Of a DNA stretch of 23,500 nt, positions 13,724-20,490 are shown in pieces; positions within the stretch are counted from its first letter, which is position 1; the number at the start of each line of letters is the position of its first letter. Below the pieces are notes generated by a model. The model did no database searches and was not told the origin of the DNA. It worked only from the letters and a program-made list of their open reading frames with translations. The stretch comes from JANWHF01 sp036276235 (GTDB taxonomy: Bacteria > Planctomycetota > Phycisphaerae > Tepidisphaerales > Tepidisphaeraceae): assembly GCA_036276235.1 (NCBI GenBank), contig DATBDZ010000088.1:1-23500 (forward strand), written 5' to 3'. Both the position numbers and the translations under genes were made by a program.

Positions 13724-16504
13724 ATGAGCGGGACATGTCGGAACGTTGCTCTGATTGCGATCGCGGTACTCGCTTTATTAAGCGCCTCCTCTCCAGTAAT
13801 GGCACAGCAACCCGCCCGCCGCGGGCGCGGCACTACGCTTCCCGCCACGCTTGGCCTCGAAGACGGCTATCTCGACCTGCAAACGCCGCAATTCAAGGTG
13901 CGGCTGGTCAAGTCTTCGCAGACGCTCGTCTCGCTATCTCCCGCGCAGGAACCCGGCTTTGACTTCGCTCCGGCCGATCGGCTGAACTTGCGCGCGGCCA
14001 ACGGGTTCAATCATCTGGGCGATCTCACATTCCGTGTGCGCGAGAATGATTCCGCGCCATGGCAGAACTATTCCACCAGCGCCGCCCGCCAGCCGGTGAA
14101 AGCGATGCAAGCGGATAGCTCGACGCTGGCCGTCGCAGATTTGTCCTCGACTTTACCGCCAGATTGCCCGCTGCAGATCACCCGAAGCTGGCGGCTTCTC
14201 GACGGCAAACTCGTATTGCACTTTGACATCAAGAATCGATCGAACGGCCCGGTCGAAATCGGCGCCCTGGGGATTCCGCTGGTCTTCAACAACATGATCA
14301 CCGGCCGCAGTCTTCAGCAGGCGCATGAGATCTGCTCGTTCTTCGATCCATACATTGGATTGGACGGCGGCTATTTGCAGGTGACGCGATTGAGCGGGCA
14401 CGGGCCGGCGCTGGTTGTCGTTCCTGAAGGCAAGACGCCTTTCGAGGCGTATCGCCTGCTCAACGAGCCGACGCGGCCGAGCCAGACGTTTGAGGGCACG
14501 TTCGAGTGGATGGTTCATAGCCTCGCGTATGCAGAGAATGAATGGAAGAACGCCAAGCCCTGGAACCCACCGACCAGCGTCAAGCTCGCGCCGGGTGAAA
14601 CGATCGGTCATGGCGTGACGTTTCTCCTGTCGGATGAGATTCGTCACATCGAAGATACGCTCGCAGCGGCGCATCGGCCGGTGGCTGTTGGAATACCGGG
14701 CTACATTCTGCCGATGGATCTCGACGGCAAATTGTTTCTCAACTCTTCGCAAAAGATTCAGACGATCGAATCCGACCCGCCCGGCGCAATCGCTACGGAA
14801 GAAGGCCAGCCGACGAAGGGGGGCTGGAAATCGTTTACCCTTCGCGGCAAAGCCTGGGGCCGCGCGCGGCTGGCGATCACTTACGCCGACGGCTCAAAAC
14901 AATCTGTGAGCTACTACATCACCAAGCCCGCATCGCAAGCCGTTGCCGATCTGGGGCATTTTCTTTTCACGAAGCAATGGTTCGTCGATGACAGCGATCC
15001 GTTTCATCGCAGCCCATCGGTGATGAGCTACAACCGCGCCGCCGACAAATTGGTGACGCAGGACAGCCGCGTCTGGATCGCGGGACTGGGCGATGAGGGC
15101 GGCTCCGGCTCCTGGCTTGCCGCCGCGATGAAGGAATTCGGCCAGCCAAACCCCGAAGAGCTGGCGAAGTACGAGCAATTTATCGACAAGGTGCTTTGGG
15201 GCGGAATTCAATACAAGGAAGGCCCAAAAACCTACGGCGTTCGCAAGAGCCTGTTTTACTATGCGCCAAAGGACCTCCCCGATTTTCAATACAACACATC
15301 GCTCAACTGGGGCTCCTGGACAAGCTGGAACAAAAACGCCTCAGAGGCGATCGATCGCGCTTACAACTATCCGCACGTGGTGGCGGCTTACTGGTCGCTA
15401 TATCGCCTGGCCCGCAATCATGATGGCCTGGTCTCCAATCACCCGTGGGATTGGTATCTCGATCACGCGTATCAGACGATCAAATTCCTCACCAGTCGCA
15501 ATGCCAATGGACGCTTCAACGTCGGCTACCTGAACACCGGTTTGATGGAAGGGGATATTTTTCTGCTCGTGCTGGAAGACCTGAAGCGCGAAGGATGGAC
15601 GCAGCAGGCCACCGAGATCGAAACGCAGATGAAGGAGCGGGCCGATCGCTGGAGCCGCCAGGCGTTTCCGTTTGGCAGCGAGATGGCGTGGGATTCAACC
15701 GGGCAGGAAGAAGTTTACGCCTGGACCGATTACTTCGGCTATCACGACAAGGCGCTGGTCTCGCTCAATTCGATTCTCGGCTACATGCCGACGATTCCGC
15801 ACTGGGGCTATAATGGGAATGCCCGCCGCTATTGGGATTTCATTTACGGCGGCGCGCCCGGCCCCACCTCGCGCATCGAGCGGCAGATCCACCACTACGG
15901 CTCCGGCATTAACGCCATCCCGATGCTCGCGCAATATCGCGAGCACCCAGATGACATCTATCTCCTGCGCGTAGGCTACGGCGGCGCGATGGGCGCGCTC
16001 TCCAGCATCGATCAGGAAGGCTTCGCCTCCGCGGCGTTTCACTCCTTCCCTTCGACGCTCGCGTGGGATGCCTACTCCGGAGATTACGGTCCAAACTTTT
16101 TCGGCCATGCGATCAACTCGGCGACCTACATCATCAATCACCCCGAGTTCGGCTGGCAAGCCTTCGGCGGCAACGTGACGGCCGCCGCCGATAAGATCAT
16201 CATCCAGCCGCTCGATTCGTTTCGCCAGAAAATCTATCTCGCGCCGATGGGCCTTTGGCTAACGCTCGATGCCGGCACGTTTGATTCCGTCGAACTGAAT
16301 CCGACAACGCACGCCATTCGCCTCGGGTTTTCCCCAGCCACGAAGTTCACTTCCGCCGCGCGGCTGCGGATCGAATCGCCCGCGAAGATCGCCGGCGTTG
16401 GCGAGTACCGGCCGACCGGCCCGTTCGGAAATGAGCGCGGCGCGTTCACGGTTCCGCTGCACGACCAGACGACGTCGCTTGAATTGGCGGCTTCGCCAAA
16501 ATGA
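13724..16504 (+). CDS. Secreted DUF5695-like protein, putative carbohydrate-active
   Basis: 926 aa with a signal peptide: CRNVALIAIAVLALLSAS, then a likely cleavage after VMA at 25-27. The mature protein has an N-terminal beta-rich part (about 40-300, including LGLEDGYLDLQTPQFKVRLV, KSSQTLVSLSP and FNHLGDLTFRVR). It is followed by an aromatic, helix-rich part (about 430-800, with NTSLNWGSWTSWNKNASEAI, HPWDWYLDHAYQTIKFL and EEVYAWTDYFGYHDKALVSL), and a short beta C-terminus. This beta-sandwich plus alpha-toroid layout resembles glycoside hydrolases and polysaccharide lyases. The sequence resembles the DUF5695 family as I remember it. No catalytic residue can be assigned with confidence. The ATG at 13724 is preceded by GGAGGC and begins a convincing signal peptide, so the long upstream extension of this frame is not coding. 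Confidence 0.75.
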   Translation: MSGTCRNVALIAIAVLALLSASSPVMAQQPARRGRGTTLPATLGLEDGYLDLQTPQFKVRLVKSSQTLVSLSPAQEPGFDFAPADRLNLRAANGFNHLGDLTFRVRENDSAPWQNYSTSAARQPVKAMQADSSTLAVADLSSTLPPDCPLQITRSWRLLDGKLVLHFDIKNRSNGPVEIGALGIPLVFNNMITGRSLQQAHEICSFFDPYIGLDGGYLQVTRLSGHGPALVVVPEGKTPFEAYRLLNEPTRPSQTFEGTFEWMVHSLAYAENEWKNAKPWNPPTSVKLAPGETIGHGVTFLLSDEIRHIEDTLAAAHRPVAVGIPGYILPMDLDGKLFLNSSQKIQTIESDPPGAIATEEGQPTKGGWKSFTLRGKAWGRARLAITYADGSKQSVSYYITKPASQAVADLGHFLFTKQWFVDDSDPFHRSPSVMSYNRAADKLVTQDSRVWIAGLGDEGGSGSWLAAAMKEFGQPNPEELAKYEQFIDKVLWGGIQYKEGPKTYGVRKSLFYYAPKDLPDFQYNTSLNWGSWTSWNKNASEAIDRAYNYPHVVAAYWSLYRLARNHDGLVSNHPWDWYLDHAYQTIKFLTSRNANGRFNVGYLNTGLMEGDIFLLVLEDLKREGWTQQATEIETQMKERADRWSRQAFPFGSEMAWDSTGQEEVYAWTDYFGYHDKALVSLNSILGYMPTIPHWGYNGNARRYWDFIYGGAPGPTSRIERQIHHYGSGINAIPMLAQYREHPDDIYLLRVGYGGAMGALSSIDQEGFASAAFHSFPSTLAWDAYSGDYGPNFFGHAINSATYIINHPEFGWQAFGGNVTAAADKIIIQPLDSFRQKIYLAPMGLWLTLDAGTFDSVELNPTTHAIRLGFSPATKFTSAARLRIESPAKIAGVGEYRPTGPFGNERGAFTVPLHDQTTSLELAASPK

Positions 16505-16804
16505 GTCACCGATGTGGTACGTGTTTCTTTTTCTCCGTCGCGGGGTGTTCCCGACATTTGCGTCTGGCGCCGAAACCCTTTGCTTTGACGGAGACTTCGG
16601 TTGATGGATCTTTGTCGGCCCTCTTCGCACACTGTCATGCTGAGGTACTCCGAAGCATCTGGCCGGTCCGGCGAAACACCCAGATGCTTCGGAGTACCTC
16701 AGCATGACGTCTCCCCCGAATTCTGAGCTAGAACTGCAAACGGCAACTTGAGTCAGAGCGTTCATGCAAAATGTTGGGGGGAGGGAATCAACTTCACTTC
16801 ACAA
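16505..16804. repeat. Intergenic region with a perfect family C palindrome
   Basis: No convincing gene in these 300 bp. The main feature is the family C palindrome at 16634-16708. A weak long-range inverted repeat, CTCCGTC (16531) with GACGGAG (16586), lies just after the DUF5695-like gene; without a U-run it is not a clear terminator. A purine-rich GGGGGGAGGGAA (from about 16775) lies about 20 bp before the next start codon. Confidence 0.7.
16634..16708. repeat. Palindromic repeat, family C, perfect 29-bp arms
   Basis: Arm 16634-16662 (GTCATGCTGAGGTACTCCGA and nine more bases) is exactly complementary to 16680-16708, with a 17-bp loop. It is the reference copy for the degenerate elements at about 3326-3390 and 13595-13669. 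Confidence 0.92.
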
Positions 16805-17950
16805 ATGACTTCCAACCGCCGCATTTGTTTTGTCACGGGGACGCGGGCTGAGTTTGGCCTGATGAAATCCGTCCTGCGCCGCATTGAGGATCATCCGAAG
16901 CTCGCTTTGCAGATCGTCGCCACCGGGATGCATCTGGATAAATCGCGCGGCAGCAGCCTCGATGAAATCAGAGCCGAGGGATGGAAGATCGATGCAATTG
17001 TTCCGTGGGCAAAGGGATATTCGCAATCCCAAACGGCCATCGCCACCGGCCGCGCGCTGGCGGGGCTTGCAGAAGCATTCGATCGACTCGCCTCGGACAT
17101 CATCCTGGTCGTCGGCGATCGCGTCGAAGCTTTCGCCGCGGCATCTGCGGCGCATATTAGCGGCCGCCTCGTCGCGCACGTTCATGGCGGCGATCGTGCG
17201 CTGGGTCTTGTTGATGATTCGCTTCGCCATGCGATCACCAAGCTGGCGCACATTCATTTTCCCGCGACAGTTCAATCAGCAAAGCGCATCGCGCAACTAG
17301 GCGAAGATCGCTGGCGCATCTTCCGCGCCGGCTCGCCGGGGCTGGATGGGATTCGAGCCGACGCCGAGCCGTGGAAGAATCTTGCCGCCGAGTTTCCGGA
17401 ACTCGTGCGCCGCCGATATGTGTTGCTGGTTTTGCATCCGCAATCGGCGCAGGACGAGGCGGAGTATGAGCTGGCCGATCAAGTCTTGCGCGATCTCCAA
17501 CATCACGAAGAGATCAAGACGATCATCATCTTTCCCAACAACGATCCCGGATCAGCCGGCATCGTGCGGCGGTGGGAAACAATCGAAAAGACCGATCAGG
17601 TCATCCTGCGGCGGACAATCCCGCGCGGCATATTTCTCGGCCTGATGCGCGACGCCGTCGCCCTGGTGGGCAACAGCTCCAGCGGCATCATCGAAGCCGC
17701 CAGCTTCGGCACGCCGGTCATCGATATCGGCCATCGCCAAAAAGGCCGCGAGCGCGGACCAAATGTCGCGCATGTAAACCAACCCGGCGCGGCTCTCCGC
17801 CGCGCGCTCGATCGTTTGCTGAGCACGCAGCGACCGATTCGATTCCCGCCCGCCAATATATATGGTGAAGGAAACGCCGGACAGATCATCGCGCGGACGC
17901 TGGCATCTGTGCCCGCCGATCGATTCAGGCGGAAGCTCATATCGTATTGA
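16805..17950 (+). CDS. NeuC/LegG-like UDP-GlcNAc 2-epimerase (hydrolysing)
   Basis: A 381-aa cytoplasmic GT-B-fold enzyme. The family converts UDP-GlcNAc (or UDP-diNAc-bacillosamine) to the free 2-epimer for nonulosonic acid synthesis. Visible motifs: FVTGTRAEFGLMK at 9-21, ATGMHLDKSRG at 39-49, VVGDRVEAFAAA at 102-113, HVHGGD at 125-130, DDSLRHAITKLAHIHFPAT at 137-155, VLHPQSAQDEAEYE, and GNSSSGIIEAASFGTPVIDI with GHRQKGRERGPNV. Length is normal. E. coli NeuC has HGGE where this protein has HGGD; that Glu is thought to be catalytic in characterised members. No neuA/neuB-type gene is nearby, so the product is unclear. The ATG at 16805 lies 8 codons before the first conserved strand; an upstream in-frame ATG at 16748 is less likely. 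Confidence 0.85.
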   Translation: MTSNRRICFVTGTRAEFGLMKSVLRRIEDHPKLALQIVATGMHLDKSRGSSLDEIRAEGWKIDAIVPWAKGYSQSQTAIATGRALAGLAEAFDRLASDIILVVGDRVEAFAAASAAHISGRLVAHVHGGDRALGLVDDSLRHAITKLAHIHFPATVQSAKRIAQLGEDRWRIFRAGSPGLDGIRADAEPWKNLAAEFPELVRRRYVLLVLHPQSAQDEAEYELADQVLRDLQHHEEIKTIIIFPNNDPGSAGIVRRWETIEKTDQVILRRTIPRGIFLGLMRDAVALVGNSSSGIIEAASFGTPVIDIGHRQKGRERGPNVAHVNQPGAALRRALDRLLSTQRPIRFPPANIYGEGNAGQIIARTLASVPADRFRRKLISY

Positions 17951-17957
17951 CCCAGAT

Positions 17958-17979
17958 CGGCGGGCAGTGCCCGCCCTAC
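17958..17979. repeat. Family A solo arm
   Basis: CGGCGGGCAGTGCCCGCCCT plus AC is identical to the right arm of the element at 6602-6669, but no partner arm lies nearby. It starts 7 bp after the stop codon of the NeuC-like gene. Confidence 0.8.
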
Positions 17980-18024
17980 GCGCCGAACAGGAATCGTCAC
18001 CGCGGGGCGCGTCCGTACTCAGAA

Positions 18025-18150
18025 CCCTCTCCCCTGTACTCAGGGGAGAGGGCAGGGTGAGGGGACAGCGAGTCGCAATACGGCGCGGTTCGCAAGTGGA
18101 TGCGTTCGTCCCCTCACCCAAACCCTCTCCCCTGAGTACAGGGGAGAGGG
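18025..18150. repeat. Palindromic repeat, family B, complete element
   Basis: Nearly identical along its whole length to 11641-11765, including the non-palindromic inner part (AGGGCAGGGTGAGGGGACAG onward). The right arm here has CCTGAGTACAGGGGAGAGGG, a better match to the left arm than the other copy has. Confidence 0.9.
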
Positions 18151-18182
18151 AGAAGTCGCTCATTCTCGGACGTTGCTCGCCT

Positions 18183-18254
18183 GTAGGGGCGAACCCTGTG
18201 TTCGCCCATCGTTTAAGCCAGCTTGCCCAGGGCGAACACAAGGTTCGCCCCTAC
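18183..18254. repeat. Palindromic repeat, family E (GTAGGGGCGAAC...)
   Basis: Arm 18183-18207 (GTAGGGGCGAACCCTGTGTT and CGCCC) pairs with 18230-18254 over 25 bp with one mismatch; loop of 22 bp. Only copy in the window. Similar GTAGGGGCGAACCTTGTGTTCGCC repeats are, to my knowledge, scattered in other bacterial genomes. Confidence 0.88.
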
Positions 18255-18329
18255 ATTCTTCCTTAAGTCCTCCAAACCGTCCATCGATATCTCATTAGAG
18301 ATACCACAGACCCCCGTCGGAGAGCTTAT

Positions 18330-19199
18330 ATGGCCACTGCCGTCGCTGAACCGCAGCCGCGCGTCCTGGAGATCGTCAAGAAAGTCACCACCATCGCGAC
18401 CTTGCCGGAAGTCACCGCCAAGATCATCGCCACGGTGGAGGATCCCAAGAGCACCGCCGCCAAGCTGCATCAGATCGTTTCGCACGATCCTGCTTTGGTG
18501 ACGCGCATTCTGAAGGTCGTGAACAGCGCCTTCTACGGCCTGCCCGGCCAGATCGGCTCCATCGAGCGCGCGATCGTTCTGCTGGGGCTCAACGCGGTGA
18601 AGAACATCGCCGTGGCGGCGAGCATCGGCCAGCTCTTCCGTACCGGCAAACTCTGCGAGGGTTTTGCCGCGCGAGATTTATGGACGCACTGCATCGCCGT
18701 CGGCGTCTTTGCCCGCGATCTGGCCAAGCAGATGAAACTCCCGCTGGCGGATGAGGCATTCCTTGCCGGCATGATCCATGACGTCGGCATTCTGGTTCAA
18801 TTGCAGACCAGCCCCGAGCAGCTTCGAGCCGTCTGCGACCGCGCCAAAAACAGCGAGGCCGATTTCTGCGATCTGGAACGCCAGATCATCGGCGTCGATC
18901 ACCAGCAACTGGGCGCGACGCTGGCGGAGCTATGGAAGTTCCCCCATTCCTGCCAGATGGTCGCCGGCCATCACCATCATCCGCTGCTGCTTTCGGATAC
19001 CAATCGGATGCTGGTGAATCTGGTTCACGTAGCCGACGTCGTCTGCTGCAAATCGAAGCACGGCTTCAACCTGACCGCCGTCCGCCAAACGCTCAACCCG
19101 ACGGACTTGGCCGCCATGAAGATCGACCCCGCCGCGGTTGATCGCACGACAGCGGCGTTGGACGAGCTGGTCGCGAATGCGTCCAGCGTGTTTGGGTGA
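18330..19199 (+). CDS. HDOD-domain signalling protein
   Basis: A 289-aa cytoplasmic protein made almost entirely of one HDOD domain (about 12-210). The fold is related to HD phosphohydrolases but usually lacks full metal-binding sets and serves in signalling. Visible family motifs: ATLPEVTAKIIATVEDP at 23-39, LHQIVSHDPALVTRILKVVN then SAFYG, IGSIERAIVLLGLNAVKNIA, LWTHCIAVGVFARDLAKQ, EAFLAGMIHDVGILV (a retained HD pair), and AGHHHHP. The C-terminal 70 residues are helical with no known domain. No receiver or GGDEF/EAL partner is fused. GGAGAG precedes the ATG at 18330, so the start is sound. It is monocistronic, as judged by the repeats upstream and non-coding DNA downstream. Confidence 0.9.
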   Translation: MATAVAEPQPRVLEIVKKVTTIATLPEVTAKIIATVEDPKSTAAKLHQIVSHDPALVTRILKVVNSAFYGLPGQIGSIERAIVLLGLNAVKNIAVAASIGQLFRTGKLCEGFAARDLWTHCIAVGVFARDLAKQMKLPLADEAFLAGMIHDVGILVQLQTSPEQLRAVCDRAKNSEADFCDLERQIIGVDHQQLGATLAELWKFPHSCQMVAGHHHHPLLLSDTNRMLVNLVHVADVVCCKSKHGFNLTAVRQTLNPTDLAAMKIDPAAVDRTTAALDELVANASSVFG

Positions 19200-19255
19200 G
19201 CCATCACACAAGACCTGATCGAAATGCCCGGCCCTGTCGCCCCGCATGGTACAAA

Positions 19256-19279
19256 TGTTACACCTGCGCCGGCGTAACA
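19256..19279. repeat. TGTTACACC inverted repeat, copy 1
   Basis: TGTTACACC-TGCGCC-GGCGTAACA: 9-bp arms with one mismatch across a 6-bp spacer. A similar element lies 84 bp downstream. It could be a two-fold operator or part of a decayed mobile element. It has no U-run. Confidence 0.6.
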
Positions 19280-19338
19280 GGTCCGCCGGTTGTCGCACAA
19301 ATACCCACCAGCAAAACAACTTACGGAGGGGTCGGACG

Positions 19339-19363
19339 TGTTACACTCCCGATGGGTGTAACA
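19339..19363. repeat. TGTTACAC inverted repeat, copy 2
   Basis: TGTTACAC(T)-CCCGATG-(G)GTGTAACA: 8 perfect pairs, or 9 with one mismatch, across a 7-bp spacer. It has the same arm sequence as copy 1 but a different spacer. Confidence 0.65.
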
Positions 19364-19388
19364 TCCTTAAATCCGATCCGGGACACAC

Positions 19389-19460
19389 TCTCACGCAGAG
19401 GCGCAACGGCGCAAAGAAGATCATCCTTCTGACCTTGCGCCTTGGCGCCTTTGCGTGAGA
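19389..19460. repeat. Palindromic repeat, family G (TCTCACGCAGAGGCGCAACG...)
   Basis: Left arm TCTCACGCAGAGGCGCAACG with GCGCAAAG and right arm CCTTGCGCCTTGGCGCCTTT with GCGTGAGA pair over about 28 bp with a few mismatches. A second, more decayed copy follows at 19682-19744. Confidence 0.8.
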
Positions 19461-19594
19461 TTCCTCTTCCGAAAATGCGAAACCGTTGCAAATGATGCAT
19501 CGAGTTTTGTGAATATGATGTTCTAAATCGTTATTTGATAATATTTTACGGCGTGAATTATCGGGTCCGAATATTGCAACATCTTGCCTAGATT

Positions 19595-19611
19595 GCCGCA
19601 CGTGGTGCGGC
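19595..19611. repeat. Short perfect hairpin
   Basis: GCCGCAC-GTG-GTGCGGC: 7-bp arms and a 3-bp loop, directly after the AT-rich island. Without a U-run on either side it is not a standard terminator; its role is unknown. Confidence 0.4.
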
Positions 19612-19681
19612 TTGGGCCGATCGCAAAATGCAGTCAAACTCACAACGGACCAAGGATAGCGGACAAAAACAGAGCCTGACT

Positions 19682-19744
19682 GTCGCGGAGGCACAACGGC
19701 GCAAAGAAGAATTGAACGCCGCACCTTAGCGCCTGGCGCGAGAC
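19682..19744. repeat. Family G repeat, degenerate copy
   Basis: GTCGCGGAGGCACAACGGCG with CAAAGAAG at the left and CACCTTAGCGCCTGGCGCGA at the right match the family G element at 19389-19460 with several changes and a shortened centre. Confidence 0.65.
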
Positions 19745-19878
19745 CGCTGCTTACTGACCTCTGACTACTTATTCAGCGAGAGGGCGAAGGAACGTAGCGA
19801 TTCAACTCGGCTAATCGCACCTCCGTTTTCTTATCCCCTTTTGTATTTTTCCGCTTTTGTGTTTTCCCTTTGCGTTCC

Positions 19879-20286
19879 TTACTCCTTGCCCCCAGTGAGA
19901 ATGACATCAATATCTATGGATGCGCCAAGCGCCGCCAATCTCCCTACCGCGTCTCTTTCAAGGTTCAATTCAGGTGCCGATTCATCAATATACACAGCCA
20001 CCGATAACTGCACCTGCGCGACCGGGGGAATCGCGACATGCAACCTCTCCCAAAAGGGTTCCAACCGGGCAAAGAGAGGAGCAAGGCACGTTGTCAGGCT
20101 GTGACAATCGGAGTAACCGGTTGAAAGGATCCAAAGATTAGAATCATGTGTCCTTACTGAGCGGCCTATAGTTTCACCAATACGACAGATGCTGTCTGGT
20201 GCCAAGCCAATAGCCAACTCTAAATGCCCTGGCTCGAAATCGCTGCCGCCAGAGATAACTAGCTCAGCCTTCATCTTATTTGCCAT
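19879..20286 (-). CDS. DUF4279-like protein, probable immunity protein of the RHS toxin
   Basis: A 135-aa soluble protein. The layout fits DUF4279: an N-terminal strand ELVISGGSDFEPGHLELAIG then LAPDS, a central NLWILSTGYSDCHSLTTCLA segment, LFARLEPFWERLHV, an AVYIDESAPELNLERDAVGR helix, and the closing LAALGASIDIDVILTGG. Members are often found next to polymorphic toxins. The ATG at 20286 is preceded by GGAG at 8 bp and lies 19 bp after the toxin stop codon on the same strand, which is the classical toxin-immunity order. By inference it binds and neutralises the toxin tip in the cytoplasm of the producing cell. The longer frame running upstream to 20460 overlaps the toxin gene and is not used. 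An in-frame ATG at 20274 is possible. Confidence 0.75.
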   Translation of the reverse strand: MANKMKAELVISGGSDFEPGHLELAIGLAPDSICRIGETIGRSVRTHDSNLWILSTGYSDCHSLTTCLAPLFARLEPFWERLHVAIPPVAQVQLSVAVYIDESAPELNLERDAVGRLAALGASIDIDVILTGGKE

Positions 20287-20305
20287 TGCTCGAACTCCAT
20301 TAACG

Positions 20306-20490
20306 TCAAAAGTCGTTGATATTAAGCCCCGTCGGGTCTCCAGGTCCAGCACCGCCTTTCGGCTTGACGTATATATTTCCATCTCTGTCCTTATACAGGT
20401 CGCGCTTAGAAGCATTGTTTCTACCCTTGAGGTCATGGACGTCTTCGCCGCCATCCTCAAGTCGCCTGATTTCGCTGTTTGACAGTGGCC
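20306..20490 (-). other. Toxin tip domain, type-33-like, of the RHS protein
   Basis: The final about 60 codons carry HDLKGRNN, DLYKDRDGNIYVKPKGG and GPGDPTGLNINDF. This is a compact domain I associate with the Ntox33 (bacterial toxin 33) family, whose biochemical activity is, to my knowledge, not established. Conserved His, Asp, Lys and Tyr residues are present. The family call comes from memory of the motif, not a search. Confidence 0.65.

Larger units (their letters stand above)
17951..18329. repeat. Intergenic region made largely of three repeat families
   Basis: This 379-bp gap has no gene. In order it holds a solo arm of family A (17958-17979), a complete family B element (18025-18150) and a family E palindrome (18183-18254). 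The last about 75 bp before the HDOD gene look like ordinary leader, with a small ATCTCATTAGAGAT hairpin near 18289-18302 and GGAGAG as ribosome binding site. Confidence 0.8.
19200..19878. other. 679-bp convergent intergenic region
   Basis: No credible gene lies between the HDOD gene and the DUF4279-like gene, which point toward each other. The stretch holds two TGTTACAC inverted repeats (19256-19279 and 19339-19363), a family G palindrome (19389-19460) and its degenerate copy (19682-19744). It also holds an AT-rich island (about 19485-19590) and a short GCCGCAC/GTGCGGC hairpin (19595-19611). The last about 60 bp before 19879 are T-rich on the plus strand. No clear rho-independent terminator was found for either gene. 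Confidence 0.7.

Noticed and set aside
16501..16707. 68-aa plus-strand frame after the DUF5695-like gene
   Set aside because: Its second half is translated family C palindrome and it has no ribosome binding site or conserved features.
3109..18254. CRISPR array
   Set aside because: The repeats are self-complementary, of different families and irregularly spaced; there are no regular spacers and no cas genes.
19841..20104. 87-aa plus-strand frame
   Set aside because: Antisense to the DUF4279-like gene, with no independent support.
20287..20460. 58-codon N-terminal extension of the DUF4279-like gene
   Set aside because: It overlaps the toxin tip in another frame; the GGAG-preceded ATG at 20286 fits the toxin-immunity order.
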